Source: Linum tenue (lineage: Eukaryota > Streptophyta > Magnoliopsida > Malpighiales > Linaceae). From it: DNA of 64,000 bases. Position 1 is the first letter of the stretch. Every line of letters starts with the position of its first letter. The notes below the pieces were generated by a model. The model was given only the letters and a program-made list of their open reading frames with translations, was not told the origin of the DNA and ran no database searches. Location: positions 38,802,002-38,866,001 of the forward strand of contig CAMGYJ010000005.1 of assembly GCA_946122785.1 (NCBI GenBank). Direction: 5' to 3'. The position numbers and the translations under genes were made by a program. This document shows positions 20,667-31,783 of this stretch, piece by piece.

Positions 20667-22027
20667 TCACGACGAAGGAACATCACTACTAGGTTCACCA
20701 CAGAAAGCATCCGGCTCAAACGATCTCGCCGAGTCGTCGTTGTAAACTCCAGGTACAGATCTATCGCGACCTTCTTCCAATCTGTACGTATTTGCCTCCC
20801 TCTCCAAGTTGATGAAGAGCAGAACACAAACAAACAGCATCACCGCTAGAGTTACAAGCGTGTTCTTTAGTCTGCTTAGAACAGGCTTCACCTGTGCGAG
20901 AGAAAGAAAGAAACAAGGTGGGGGAAAACAGTCAGCTCATCTCCCAATTGCCTTCCATGAAAGTGATGATCATCCATTTTAAGACTTACAGTAATGGAGC
21001 CAAGAAGCCTGTCTCTAGTAAGAACTTCTGCAGTCTTCACCCATATCTGTTGAGCCAAATTGCACTAGTAAGAGTCTCCAAATTGGTAGATTGATAACTA
21101 ATCACATCTATTCAAACACTACACCGCAAAATCCTCCTGCTTTACAGCCATCTTCAATTCCTCAAGCTTCCTATGCCGGATCCTTCTCATACTATCAGAA
21201 TCAATTACGTCTACGGCATTTCCTTGTAAATTTGGAGTATCATACTCAAGTTCACTAAAAACTCCTGACATTCACTGAGACTAGACTAGGGTTTGACAAT
21301 AGTATTAGTATGACTGAAATCAGGAAGGTAAAATTTTCAATATATATATATACACATACCTGACCATCATACCACCCGGTTTCTTCATCTGCAATAGAAT
21401 CAAATCAAGGTTATATGAAAAGATTGATCTTTCCCAGAAGGAACAGAAAACCAGCAACAACTATCAACAAATTGGAAACAGAGAGGGCATAATTAATTAA
21501 TTACACTCGACAGTGGCACTGAGCAGACGGTTCCCAACATACGCCCAACCCAAATACATCCTCAAGACCGCGAGGCTAACCACCAGAATCCCGCTGGAGA
21601 GGGCAGCAAAGATCGGTTTCAAGGGGTCCAATTGCGGGCCGACGGAGCCAAACCAGGAGACGGGCAGGCCCACGAACAGAGCGAAAGACGCGCCGGTGAC
21701 GAAAAGGCGGGAGCAGTACTCCACGATGTCGCCGGAGGCCCAAGAGAAAGGGAAGGAGGTGGAGAGGCTCTGGTACTCGTTTATGGGTTGCTGATCGGCG
21801 GGGACAGGGCACCCTGTTTCTGGAGCATCGCTTCCGTTTCTGAACGACGCTGAGGGCGCTATCCGGCGGGTAGACTTGGTGCCGCGGCGGAGAAGAGTGG
21901 ATTGGGGGAATTGGAAGCAGGCGATGGAAGGAATCGTAGTTGTCGTCGGAGAGTGGAAGAGATTTGGCCGCAGCAGCGGCGGCGGTGGGAGTTTCGGTGA
22001 AGGGTGGAGGAGGATCAGCGTCTCCAT
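20667..22027 (-). CDS. CGLD27: Chloroplast Ycf36/DUF1230 family protein, CGLD27-like
   Basis: Four exons on the minus strand: 22027-21505, 21388-21360 (29 bp), 21046-20990 and 20891-20667, all with GT-AG introns, giving 277 residues. Residues 1-70 are Ser/Pro/Arg-rich, as in a chloroplast transit peptide. The conserved core begins CPVPADQQPINEYQ at 73. Hydrophobic segments lie at about 108-127, 138-160 and 213-232, separated by YLGWAYVGNRLLSATVEYEE and RDRLLGS. The C-terminus carries VPGVYNDDSARSFEPDAFCG. This matches plant CGLD27 (homologue of cyanobacterial/plastid Ycf36), linked in published work to photosynthetic acclimation under iron limitation; its biochemical role is unknown. The start METLIL was chosen because the frame upstream of it (to 22129) lacks transit-peptide character. 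Splice junctions were placed by family match. No disabling mutation is seen. Confidence 0.88.
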
Positions 22028-22084
22028 TGATAATCCCCTTTGTCTGGCCGGAAAAATCCGCTTCTGTGTATTTGATTTTGATGT

Positions 22085-22165
22085 AACACACAATGGGCTT
22101 CCGTAATTTGTCCAGAAACCATTTCGCAAGTGAGCCCATATTCTTTATGGATGGGCCGGCCTAAT
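22085..22165 (-). promoter_or_regulatory. Possible site II-type promoter motifs upstream of CGLD27-like gene
   Basis: TGGGC-type motifs occur on both strands (ATGGGCTT near 22091, GAGCCCATA near 22133, ATGGGCCGG near 22152). Site II TGGGCY motifs are common upstream of housekeeping and organelle-protein genes. Position only; no TATA box is clear. Confidence 0.3.
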
Positions 22166-22260
22166 CTTTGTCTTCTTCTGGTAGTGGTGTGTTTCTAGTT
22201 CACAACTCCAGGGGCCAGGATCAGGATCAGGGATGAGATAGCATGCCCACCCATAAAAGG

Positions 22261-22622
22261 GTTGGCAAAATGACAACTCCAATTAATTATAGGTTTTTAA
22301 GGTAATTAATTTGTGTTGCATTTAATAATCTGTATGAATTAAAAACACATTAATTATTTTCCTTTTTTCAGTGCACTGGTAGTTGTATCAGTGCACTGGT
22401 AGTTGTGTACAGGTGCAATGGTAGATGTATCACTGCAATGGTAGTTCCAAAAAAGGAACGTAATTAATATGAGTTCAGTATACCAGTGCACTGATACAAC
22501 TACCAGTGCACTGAAAAAGGAAAGTAATTAATATGTGTTTTTAATTCATACAGATTATTAAATACAACACAAATTAATTACCTTAAAAACCTATAATTAA
22601 TAGGGGTTGTCATTTTGCCAAC
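22261..22622. mobile_element. Mutator-like MITE with long terminal inverted repeats
   Basis: 362 bp. The first and last roughly 140 bp are near-perfect reverse complements (GTTGGCAAAATGACAAC ... GTTGTCATTTTGCCAAC). The flanks CCATAAAAGG (22251-22260) and CCATACAAGG (22623-22632) match at 9 of 10, as expected for a 9-10 bp Mutator target duplication. The inner part repeats CAGTGCACTGGTAGTTGTA-like units. No ORF. It sits about 235 bp upstream of the CGLD27-like start codon. Confidence 0.85.
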
Positions 22623-22632
22623 CCATACAAGG

Positions 22633-24512
22633 GTTAGCATGCTAACCGATCCCCCAGGATCACATGCCCGACATACCTCTGCTACTACGTTCATTGTTAG
22701 TGTTGTGGTATATCATATATGATCCACGATTGAACCTCTCCTAACAACTCGAGTTATTGAGAGCAACTGGCTTTGGACATGGTTTTAGAGCCTTTTGTGA
22801 TCGTGAGGTTTTGTGTTCGATTCCCGGTGACCCCCATTTGTTAAGCACATGTTATTTTCGTCTTCAGGCATGTGCAAACTTCAAGCCCTTATGAGTGGCC
22901 TCGAACTGAATTCAATCAGTTTGCGTATTAGTTCGATTCGTATTTCTTAGGTTACGAGTCAGTCATAGTTAAATTAGTATTGAATTTTAGGGCCAACTCT
23001 TACGTACATTACAGTTTGTCGATCAAAAGAGCCTTTTTTTTTCTTTTTCTTAATGACATAAAAAATTATAATTTGGGTTATCAAATAAGTAAAATAAGTA
23101 CAAGTAACTGAATGATCATTTGATGTGATATATTAATGACTTAATGTGTTTGTATTGTCATCAAAATATCTTCTGTTCAGTGTCCAATAAACTTTCGTGG
23201 TAAGGAGAGAACCTACATAGATCGGATCTTGGCTATGTCATCGTTGAATGTCGTTTCTTCTTAAGTCATCAAATTGATTGAAATCTTTCCAATCATAATT
23301 ATATGACCCTCTCCTTATTACGGCATAGTTCTCCCGCACGGATGCATGTTGAACGTCTAAATCATGCATTGCGTTTGCCGTAAGAATGTCTATCGTCCAT
23401 TTCTCTTCGCAAACTTTTCAGTGACGCTAATTTAATTTATTGGTTGAATGAGAAAAAGGAGTCGTAATTTCTCCATCTAGAAAGGAAGCTAAAGAAAGAA
23501 AGCAAGAAAGCTCATGCTCTAAAGTTGATGAACTGCTATCCAGCACTGCTTTTTCCCTCCACAATCGAGAGAGGTAGAGATTCTGATGAACAAGCCAGCC
23601 ATATGGCCAATTAGATTGCCGGGAGAAAAAGAGCTGGGCCGGAGGAGGATCTTTAATCTGTTGACCGAAGAATTTGCAGACCCTTTTGGGCTTTTGCGGT
23701 GAATATATAACGTGCATTTTTTTTCCCAATAATTGAAGGGCCTTTTTAGGACGTCATGCATGGGCTCTTTGATTTGATGAATAGAGTTGAACCAAATGTG
23801 CAAATAGAAATAGGAGAAGAAAGCTAATAAGAACAGAGACGACGACACAGCTTGATTGTGTGTTTGATTTGCTTTGCTGCCTTTTGCTTTTGCTTAAAGG
23901 GAAGACAGACGCTGAGCTGAGATAGTCAAGTTTATGTGAAAAACAAATTGGTTGTTGTCAGTGAACTTTTCCAAGAACTCATGACTGATACACATAAACC
24001 CTAAAAGATAAAGACTTTGGAGTCTCATTTGTATGTATGATTGAGAAGGTCAGACGATAATAATATACTAACTTCAAGAAACTCTTTAGCAATGTAGTCA
24101 AAAGAGTGCGTTTCTAAGTAGAAGTGTTTTGGTGAAGCGTAAAATCGTTTTAAACGGTTGTACATAGTCATTGTTCAGTTTGTAGTAATGATCTTGATGC
24201 AGTATTTTGTTCTCTTGATGTCTGAGAAATCAAAGTTAGCATATATGTCTACACGATATGCAGCAAAAGTCTATTATTGACCTCCTGGTACGTCTACAGT
24301 TCCTGCCCAATCTAGATATTGAAATTGAAAGCCCACACAAGTGTAAGAAAAATTTTGGTTGGAGTTTTGTACGTACGTACATCAATTTCTATAATGGTGG
24401 CCCTTTTGGGTGTGTACCTCAAGATTCTATAGATGAATTGAAGTTGAGCCACGAAGGGATTCAATTGCCGAACCTCAAAACTGATTGGATCAGGTCGAGT
24501 CAAGTCGAATTA
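22633..24512. other. Intergenic DNA, no gene seen
   Basis: AT-rich. At about 22740-22840 a B-box-like GTGTTCGATTCCCGG suggests a decayed SINE. Open frames at 23427-23848 show no recognisable protein. Confidence 0.45.
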
Positions 24513-24520
24513 CTGTTAGT

Positions 24521-25224
24521 TAGGGCTGGGCATACCGGCGGATCATTCGTGGGTTTGGGCCGACCCACCCGCATTTGACCCGAATTTCGTTAAGTAGGTG
24601 GATCTGTGGGTGGGTGACGGGTTGCGCTGGGAGCCATCCGCCAGGTGGTGGGTGGGTTGTGGGTGAGTGTGCGGGTGACCCGCTCAACCCAACAGCAAAA
24701 AGATCAAAGTCGTTGGCGCTAGAGAGAGGAGAGTGGAGAAGTTAGATATAAACTCGGACTGCTCCTTAAGTTTGAACCTCAAAGCCAACCTTCCAAATAG
24801 AGATCCCCTCTTCTTCCCTTTACTTTTTCCTCTAATTCTTGTGCCTAGATCACCGCTCTTTCCTTTGTGGAATTATTTTTCTTAGTTCCTTGCACCTAAT
24901 AATCGTCTCAATCTATAGAAAACTCTCTCATAATAGAATTTCTATCCAATTTAAGAACTAATTCGACATTTTTTGCCATATTTCAACTTCTTATTTCCCT
25001 CGATGATTCTATTCACGTATTATCATGTCAAGTTGACTCCTTTATATTATATACATTATGATGTGGGTGAACCCACAAACCCACCCGCATCATCCACCAT
25101 CCGCCCGACCCAACCCGAGACTAAATGTGGGTGGGTGGTGGGTTAAAAATTATCAATCCATTTAAGCGCGGGTGGGTGCATTTTATGGTCAAAATCCACC
25201 CGACCCACCCAATGCCCACCCCTA
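24521..25224. mobile_element. hAT-like non-autonomous DNA transposon
   Basis: The terminal inverted repeats TAGGGCTGGGCA and TGCCCACCCCTA match at 11 of 12. The 8-bp duplication CTGTTAGT flanks both sides (24513-24520, 25225-25232). Sub-terminal regions are rich in GTGGGTGGG/CCCACCC repeats in opposite orientation at the two ends. There is no transposase ORF; about 704 bp in total. Confidence 0.85.
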
Positions 25225-25862
25225 CTGTTAGTTGTTTATGTAATTTTTTGTCATGCATCTCTTGTACCTAGCTAGTTTCATTATAATGGATATTTAATCT
25301 TTAGATAACTATCTCAGTATTTTTTCATTTCACAATACATAAGATTAATTTATTATGAATATATTACGTAAACATTATATGTAACTATCTATAATGTTCA
25401 TCATCTTCTTAATTTACGTTATGCAAAAGTTTTGTAAGGTAAGTTAACATTTTCATTGCAGTTTAATTAAATGTGGTAATTTTCATAACTTGATTTTATT
25501 ATTATATCACATTACAGTTGTTACAATTACATAAATAAATACATTATTACGTAAATCTTACTGAAGGGTAGTTATTTTTAGTTATCAATTAAACAAAAAA
25601 TACAACATAACTCTTAATGACTAAGACAATACACAACTTAATGGAGAGATAATAATTTCTTATGCATCAATTAAACAAACAAATCGAATAAGTCTTTCAT
25701 GCATGATTTAAGTTTGAATAAAAATGACTAACTTAATAACTAAATTGTTGATGATCTCATAAATTTGCATTGCACAAATGTTTTATAAACCCATTTTCAC
25801 ATTAAAATTTAATCAAAAGTTATACTTTTTTTTAACTTAATTAACTTATTATTAAACAAAAT
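25225..25862. other. AT-rich intergenic DNA, no gene seen
   Basis: Strongly AT-rich sequence. No feature supported. Confidence 0.5.
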
Positions 25863-26342
25863 TTGAGATATTACTTGATGTTATTATTAGACCACACATT
25901 TCATAGGATTGTGCACTGTGATGGTTCGTTTGTTTCTGAATCACAGATGGCAGCTTGTGGGATTACAGTTGCTAATTCCCACGGTCAGGTGTATGATGGC
26001 AAGGTTGAGAGATTCTTTTGTTCCAATTCGATGCAGGCGGAAGCTTATGCTATTCTCAATGGAGTGACATTGGCGGCTCGAGAACAACGCTCAGCTTGTG
26101 TCAAATCTGATTGTCAGATTTTGGTGAATGCTCTGAAGCTTGTTCCGGACCAGTGGCCTTGGCAATGTCGGGCTTTACTTGCTCGTGTCTCGACCATTCT
26201 CGTCTCGGCTCCGTGGGTAAAAGTGATGTTTGTTCCTAGACGTCACAATCTGTTAGCCGACTGGGTTGCTCGTAATGCTAGATTAGGTGCCCTCCCACGA
26301 GATTGGATCATTATTTCCGATCTGTTGTCTCCTTTGTTGTAA
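25863..26342 (+). pseudogene. RNase H-like domain remnant of a LINE-type element
   Basis: Open frame of 159 residues. The recognisable part starts at HRIVHCDGSF (first Asp of the RNase H site). MQAEAYAILNGVTLA (catalytic Glu), CVKSDCQILVNAL (second Asp) and VPRRHNLLADWVARNA (final His/Asp region) follow. This is the RVT_3-type RNase H fold found at the C-terminus of plant L1-like ORF2 proteins and in free remnants. No reverse transcriptase precedes it. It is probably a detached 3' fragment, although the frame is still open. Confidence 0.75.
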
Positions 26343-29300
26343 TCAACTGTACTTCCACTGTTTCAATTTGGAATGGAAGTGCCCCAATTTGTCAAAAAAT
26401 ATTAAAATTCACTCTGTAAAACTTATGAAGGTTGAATAAATGGTTATTTTTTATGTATCAATCAAACAAACGTGTTACTTAAGTCTTTTGTAATAATTAA
26501 GATATTATGTAAAGCTTATGTAAGTCTCTTACTTAAACAATTTTTATGAATAATTATTTTTCAACTAAATTAGTAAGTGAGTGAATGAACTTACAAAGCT
26601 TGAAGACACAAACATATACATGTATCCTCTAAAACTACTGTGTATATATGGCCAGCAAATGAGAACCAAAGATTGAACAAAACAAAAAACAAGGAAAGAA
26701 CAAGAGTGGCTTTATCATTGATGCCTTGCTATCAAAACTGTTTCAGAAATTCCAACAAATTATAGCGTTTGCGGGACACATCATTTCTCCTCTTCCATCC
26801 CTAGCTACCACTCCACTACCATATTTACCCATTTGATGATTTGTCTTATCAGGTCTTCCTACTAGCTAAATTTGTTTTTTTACCAAAATGACAGAAGCAC
26901 AACTTTAATTTGACACAAATCCACCTGATACTCTCCCTTGCTCCCCTTGCCATTGCTGAAGCCAAATTTTCTCCAGTGAGAAACCAATTCCTTCCCTTTC
27001 AACCCATGTCGACGGGCACTTGTTGTTGCTTATACCATTACATTGAGGCCACAACATTGCCATTTGTGCATTCCTGCCTCCATTCAGTTGGGGTTTGAAG
27101 TGGCCAGACATACTCATGTTTTTTTTTTTTTGCTTCCCCCCATTTGTCTAGTGGAGTTCACATTAATGGATCACTAGCTAGCCATAGTACCAGCACATAT
27201 ATGCATGTATGTCATTATATGTTCTTCGAATCAACAGTGAAAAGTTGAAATTTAGAGCGAGAACTGATTCGAAATGGTAAGATATCATGCCTGGTAGTTT
27301 ATCAAAATCGATCTCACACGACGTTTGGGGGGGGGGGGGGGCGAAAGGTGCGGAAGGAGGTCAAATAACTGATGTACCTTCTTAGGCGAGAGAATGAGTT
27401 GCCCCTATGTATATCGGGCACCAACCTGAAATTTGAAATGCATATGAAAAAAATATGTTACTCGTGTTTACTCGGAAGCGAGATTCAGATGAGTGACCTC
27501 CTTGTAAAAGGTCATAATTTTCACCACTAAGTTACATGCCACTAAATGTTTTATGTATAATAGTTTTGGATATGTAGTTCCAACTTCCAAGTGCTTACTG
27601 GTATCTTCAATGAGGCTAATACGAAATTGTTATGTTGTGTGGCATGTTTAAATCCATAAGATTCATTTGTTAACTTTGACAAGAAAATGTTGATAAAACT
27701 TGCTACATCGTATTCTAACAAGTTCTCTAAAGCTTCTATCCTACATCTTGACATTCATTAATTAAATGCTTTTATATTTGAAATGAAGAGAGCATAGAGG
27801 TTTGCAGGATTAAAGATACTTGCTGAATATTTTAGGGAAATGGTTGTGTAAAATAAAATATCGAGTGTTTTATTAGTGTAAGTTTTTGTTGTTGCTAGGT
27901 TATCTTTCGCAATTGCAAGTGTTAAAAGATCATTTTCTACAATAAACTTTGTGACGATTACATTTCTAATTTCTGCGTCAGACAAGTGGTGAAATTATGA
28001 ACAAATTTTTTTAGTGGGGTATATTGAGAATGAAATTCTCGATAATATGGATGATTAATATAATTTAGATATTTTTCAGAAGAATAATATATTTTTGTGT
28101 TAATGTTGATCATTATGGAAACACGTCATTGATCATTGGTGTAGAGACTTTTTAAATTGGTGTTGCTATATGACATCACTGCAAGTGTTGAAGGATTATA
28201 TTCTCTAATGAACTAGGTAAATAACACACTTCAGAATCAGATTAGTGATAAAATCAAGAATGATTTTCGGGTAGGTTACGTTGAGAATGATATCCTTGAT
28301 ACTTTGAATAACTAATGTGTTTTATATACTTTTCATAATATGGAAACACATTACAGACAATTTATACAACAACAATAAATTGATGTTACCTATCTAAGTC
28401 AAATTTCTGACTACGCCACTGCCTAAGCGATTATGAGGAAAAGAACATACACAAAGTTTGTCTTGGAGATAGGGATGACAAAAATAACCATACTTGTGGA
28501 TACCTGCACGAATCCGACCTAACTGGATGGGTAAAATCCGAACCATAATTTATTTAATGTGTATGTGAAAATCCCAAACCCGAATATTGTAGGTTATAAT
28601 GAGTGTACATGATTTTCTCACTATTTAAACTGAACCCGTTAATTATACATAAATTTGTAACGAATTTTAGGTTAGATTATTAATCTGTATGATACAACTA
28701 TAATTTCACTACCCATGAATTTAATTGTTCTCGGGCGCATGGGAACCACACTCTTATAGTTGAAGGTGGCGTCATGAACTAGTTGAGACATGAGAGGAAG
28801 AAGAGGGCATGCATATTCATGTTGTCGTTGGACTTATTACTCTTTCTTCGCCAAGGGGGCCTAATTTCCTTTATTTTTCCCACTTTTTCTCTTGTAGCAT
28901 GAGGTCAGGTGGACAACTGGACAAGTTGAGGAAAATGTTCTTTCATCTTATTGTTTCCTTTGCCCCATATATGCTTTTGGAAATTGTATTTTATATTATG
29001 AGAGTGGAAGTAAGGAGGTCAGTTTTGAGATAATCTGTGCTAATTAATTTGTCTTGATTTGTGTTCGGTGGGATAGTATACACCGAGTGGGAGGTCAGGG
29101 CGAAATGGGTCATTTTTGTGTCTTTGCCGGTTTTGGAGCCTCATTCTTCGCCCCGGTTGTCTAAATTATACATACATTACTTATTATTTTAATTTTGTCG
29201 TATTTTCTTTTCTATAGAGGCGATGTTTGTTTCTTGATTTTAAATGAAAAAAAGTTTATCGTTTAGTGTTTTCCCTTTGAAATGCATGCCAACATGTGCC

Positions 29301-30817
29301 TTGAGGTGAAATACCCAACCCTATCTAGATTCAACTTGTCACTGGAGGGGTATGGGTATTGGAAACTGGAGTACCCACTCCGAACTGGCCCTCTCCTATA
29401 TTCCTACGTGACAGGCTGCTTTTAAGAGACCCGTGATGAATCGAAAGCTAAATTCAAATGTTCGACCTCATTCAGATGAATCCAATGTAGTAACACTTGA
29501 TTCAGATCTAAAATTGTTTTTTTTATGAAGACATACAATGAGATTATAACTTAGGATTGATTATCTCTATAGTTAAGTCTTTACTAGTACTTCTTGTTAC
29601 AAACATTCACATGGAGTTCTTCAAGAGTGGATATGCATATGCATTGAAAGGAATATGGCGAATGATTTGAGATGATTGGGGGGTGATTAGACCCCCATTT
29701 TGCTGGTGGTGGTATTGGTGCTAGAGTTAGTGGTGGGTGGGGATGGTGGATGGTTTGCTTTGCCCACTTGAAAGCTAATTTGCATGTTCTCTCTTTTCAT
29801 CTAGCAAAATTGAGATTGCCACTCTTCCTTCCCCTTTTGCGCTTATTTACAGAAGGAAAAAGAAGAATAAAAAAAAGGAGTTTTCCTTATCTTGTCTAGG
29901 TTGTTGTACTGTGTACATGTCTCTTTTCACTCACTATGTGAAATTGGGTCTGGTTTAACAAGTAGTATGGTTTGACAGATGGTACAATTGGTTTGTGTCG
30001 GTTCACACCTATTTTAAAAAAAATATAAAAAAGTGAAAAATTATTTTAATCACAATCTATATTCATATTTAAATAAAATACAGCATTCCAAACTAAATAA
30101 CTAATTCTCATATTTAAATACACAATTTCACGTCAACACTCAAACGTTTCTACTTGAAACTGACATGAATCGTAAATTATTTGTACTAATTAGAAGCACT
30201 AAAACGATATCATTTTGTTTAAAGGCCGGAAACCTAGCGATCATACCAATAGCATTCCAACCGATTTCATGACCAACACCGATTATATCATGTTCAACCG
30301 CCCGACATTTCACCGGAATGCCGCAACCATGCTTTTCACCCGTGTCGAGCATTTCCATTTGTTGGCCAAAAACCCTAAACACGTTTGTGAGGAGGTTGAA
30401 CAAGCGTGCGGTCGTCATTCACAATTTCACATCAACCCGAGCTTTCTTCAATGGATATACATATGTAAGCAGTAGCAGCTAGGATGTGGGGGAAAAATCT
30501 TCGATCCACTAATCATGATGACGATGGCTGTTTCCCGTTCCAAGAGGAAATTAAAACACTAATAATTATTGTATTGATAACGAGACAAGAGAGAAATAAA
30601 CGGATGACGATTGCAGTCTATAATTGTAGAGATTAGGCAATGATTCGTGTAGAAAGATCCAACTATCAATTAATTTTCTTGTGATCAGCAAAATGGGTTT
30701 TTAGTGCTCGAGAAACTTCTCTTGCCTTCGCATGCATGAAACATTCGCCCTAGGGTAGAAGGCAGTATAGGATTTTATGAACATATATGATAAATGGGAA
30801 AACGACATGGATTTACC
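26343..30817. other. Long intergenic region, no gene seen
   Basis: AT-rich, with short open frames but no recognisable protein. A run of 15 G lies at 27327-27341. TAGGGATGACAA at about 28467 resembles a hAT-like end, but no partner end was found. Open frames on both strands at 30140-30475 are not recognisable. Confidence 0.4.
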
Positions 30818-31783
30818 TATACATGGCAATGGGTAGATCCGTAGGGTAATTTAACCCAAATGTCATGACACATATGGATATTGGATCGGATCGAAATGGA
30901 TCAGTATGTACTTTTAATGATTTTGGGTATGGGTTGGGTTTGAATTGGGTTCTATTTGGGTCTATTTATTTGGGTTATATCAATGTGGGTCTAATTGAGT
31001 CTAGATGATTATATACACACAAAAAATATCAATCATTCATTAACTACTTTCAACCCCATGATACACATTTAATGTAAGTATTTTCATCTTTCAATCATTT
31101 TCATAACAAAAAATAATATAAAAATGCATTATAATTGGGTATCTGTTGGGGATATGGCGCGGTTATGCACACGCGGACCACGCTGCAAGAAGGTATCGTG
31201 CTTACAAAAACTTGGGGAGGATCAACAGCTCAGGAGTCTAAGTCATAAGGTGTCGTGAAGCCCCACTCGCGGAATGAAACCCCTAAACAACGTCGTGCTG
31301 CAGCCTGACACACTATCACATCACAGGCATGGGTCGCCAGGGCATGCGTCGCCGGTCTTGTCGGATGTCACGTCACATTTAATACCCACCCACCGGAACG
31401 AACCTATAAATAGAGCATTCATCACGGTGGGTGAAGGATCGATTTTAAGTTTCTCCCACTAGAACTTTAGATCTTCTCTCTCTAAAATTCTATTTGTCTC
31501 GTTGTAAAACTTTCCTAAGGAATAAAGCGGAAATCCACAATATCTCCCTCGCTCACAACCCCGAACTCTCGTGTCTCACTCCTACTCTCGGTTAGACACA
31601 AACAATACTCATTTTCTTTTAGACTTCCAATATTATGGTGGTCCATTTTAGACCCAAAAAAAAAAAAAAAAACAAAAATAGGTATTGGTATGCCCCAAAA
31701 ATAAGATTACCAAAACTTGATTTGATCTATAATAAGTTGTATTTGAGTAATACCCAAACTTTGAGACCCAATTGTCATCCCTA
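30818..31783. mobile_element. Decayed hAT-like element interrupted by a solo LTR
   Basis: The left end, TATACATGGCAATGGGT, faces the right end ACCCAATTGTCATCCCTA, an imperfect inverted repeat of the TAGGGATGRCAATKGGT type common in plant hAT elements. The flanks GATTTACC and GATTTAAT match at 6 of 8. TTGGGT/ACCCAA-rich arms lie inside. The middle (31144-31604) is foreign LTR sequence. Confidence 0.5.
31144..31604 (+). repeat. Probable solo LTR, gypsy type
   Basis: 461 bp from TGTTGGGGATATGG to GACACAAACA. Inside are a TATA-like CCTATAAATAGAGC at about 31404 and GGAATAAAGCGG at 31519, a likely polyadenylation signal. The ends resemble the minus-strand ends of the LTR at 48188 (TGTTGGGCATG ... 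CTCAGTTAGGTTCAAACA), so the two families are related. No clear target duplication remains and no internal region is present. Confidence 0.6.

Noticed and set aside
21513..22106. Plus-strand frames opposite the CGLD27-like exon 1
   Set aside because: Antisense shadows of a GC-rich coding exon; no homology.
24521..25224. CCCACCC-rich stretch as a G-quadruplex promoter
   Set aside because: Explained by the sub-terminal repeats of a hAT-like element with clear TIRs and 8-bp duplication.
26905..27117. Small minus-strand gene (70 codons, starts MSMSGHFKPQ)
   Set aside because: No recognisable homologue, no adjoining exon or splice signal could be tied to it, and similar-length frames occur by chance in the region.
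30140..30475. Overlapping open frames on both strands, possible gene fragment
   Set aside because: No protein family recognised on either strand; the base composition differs slightly from the flanks but that is not enough.
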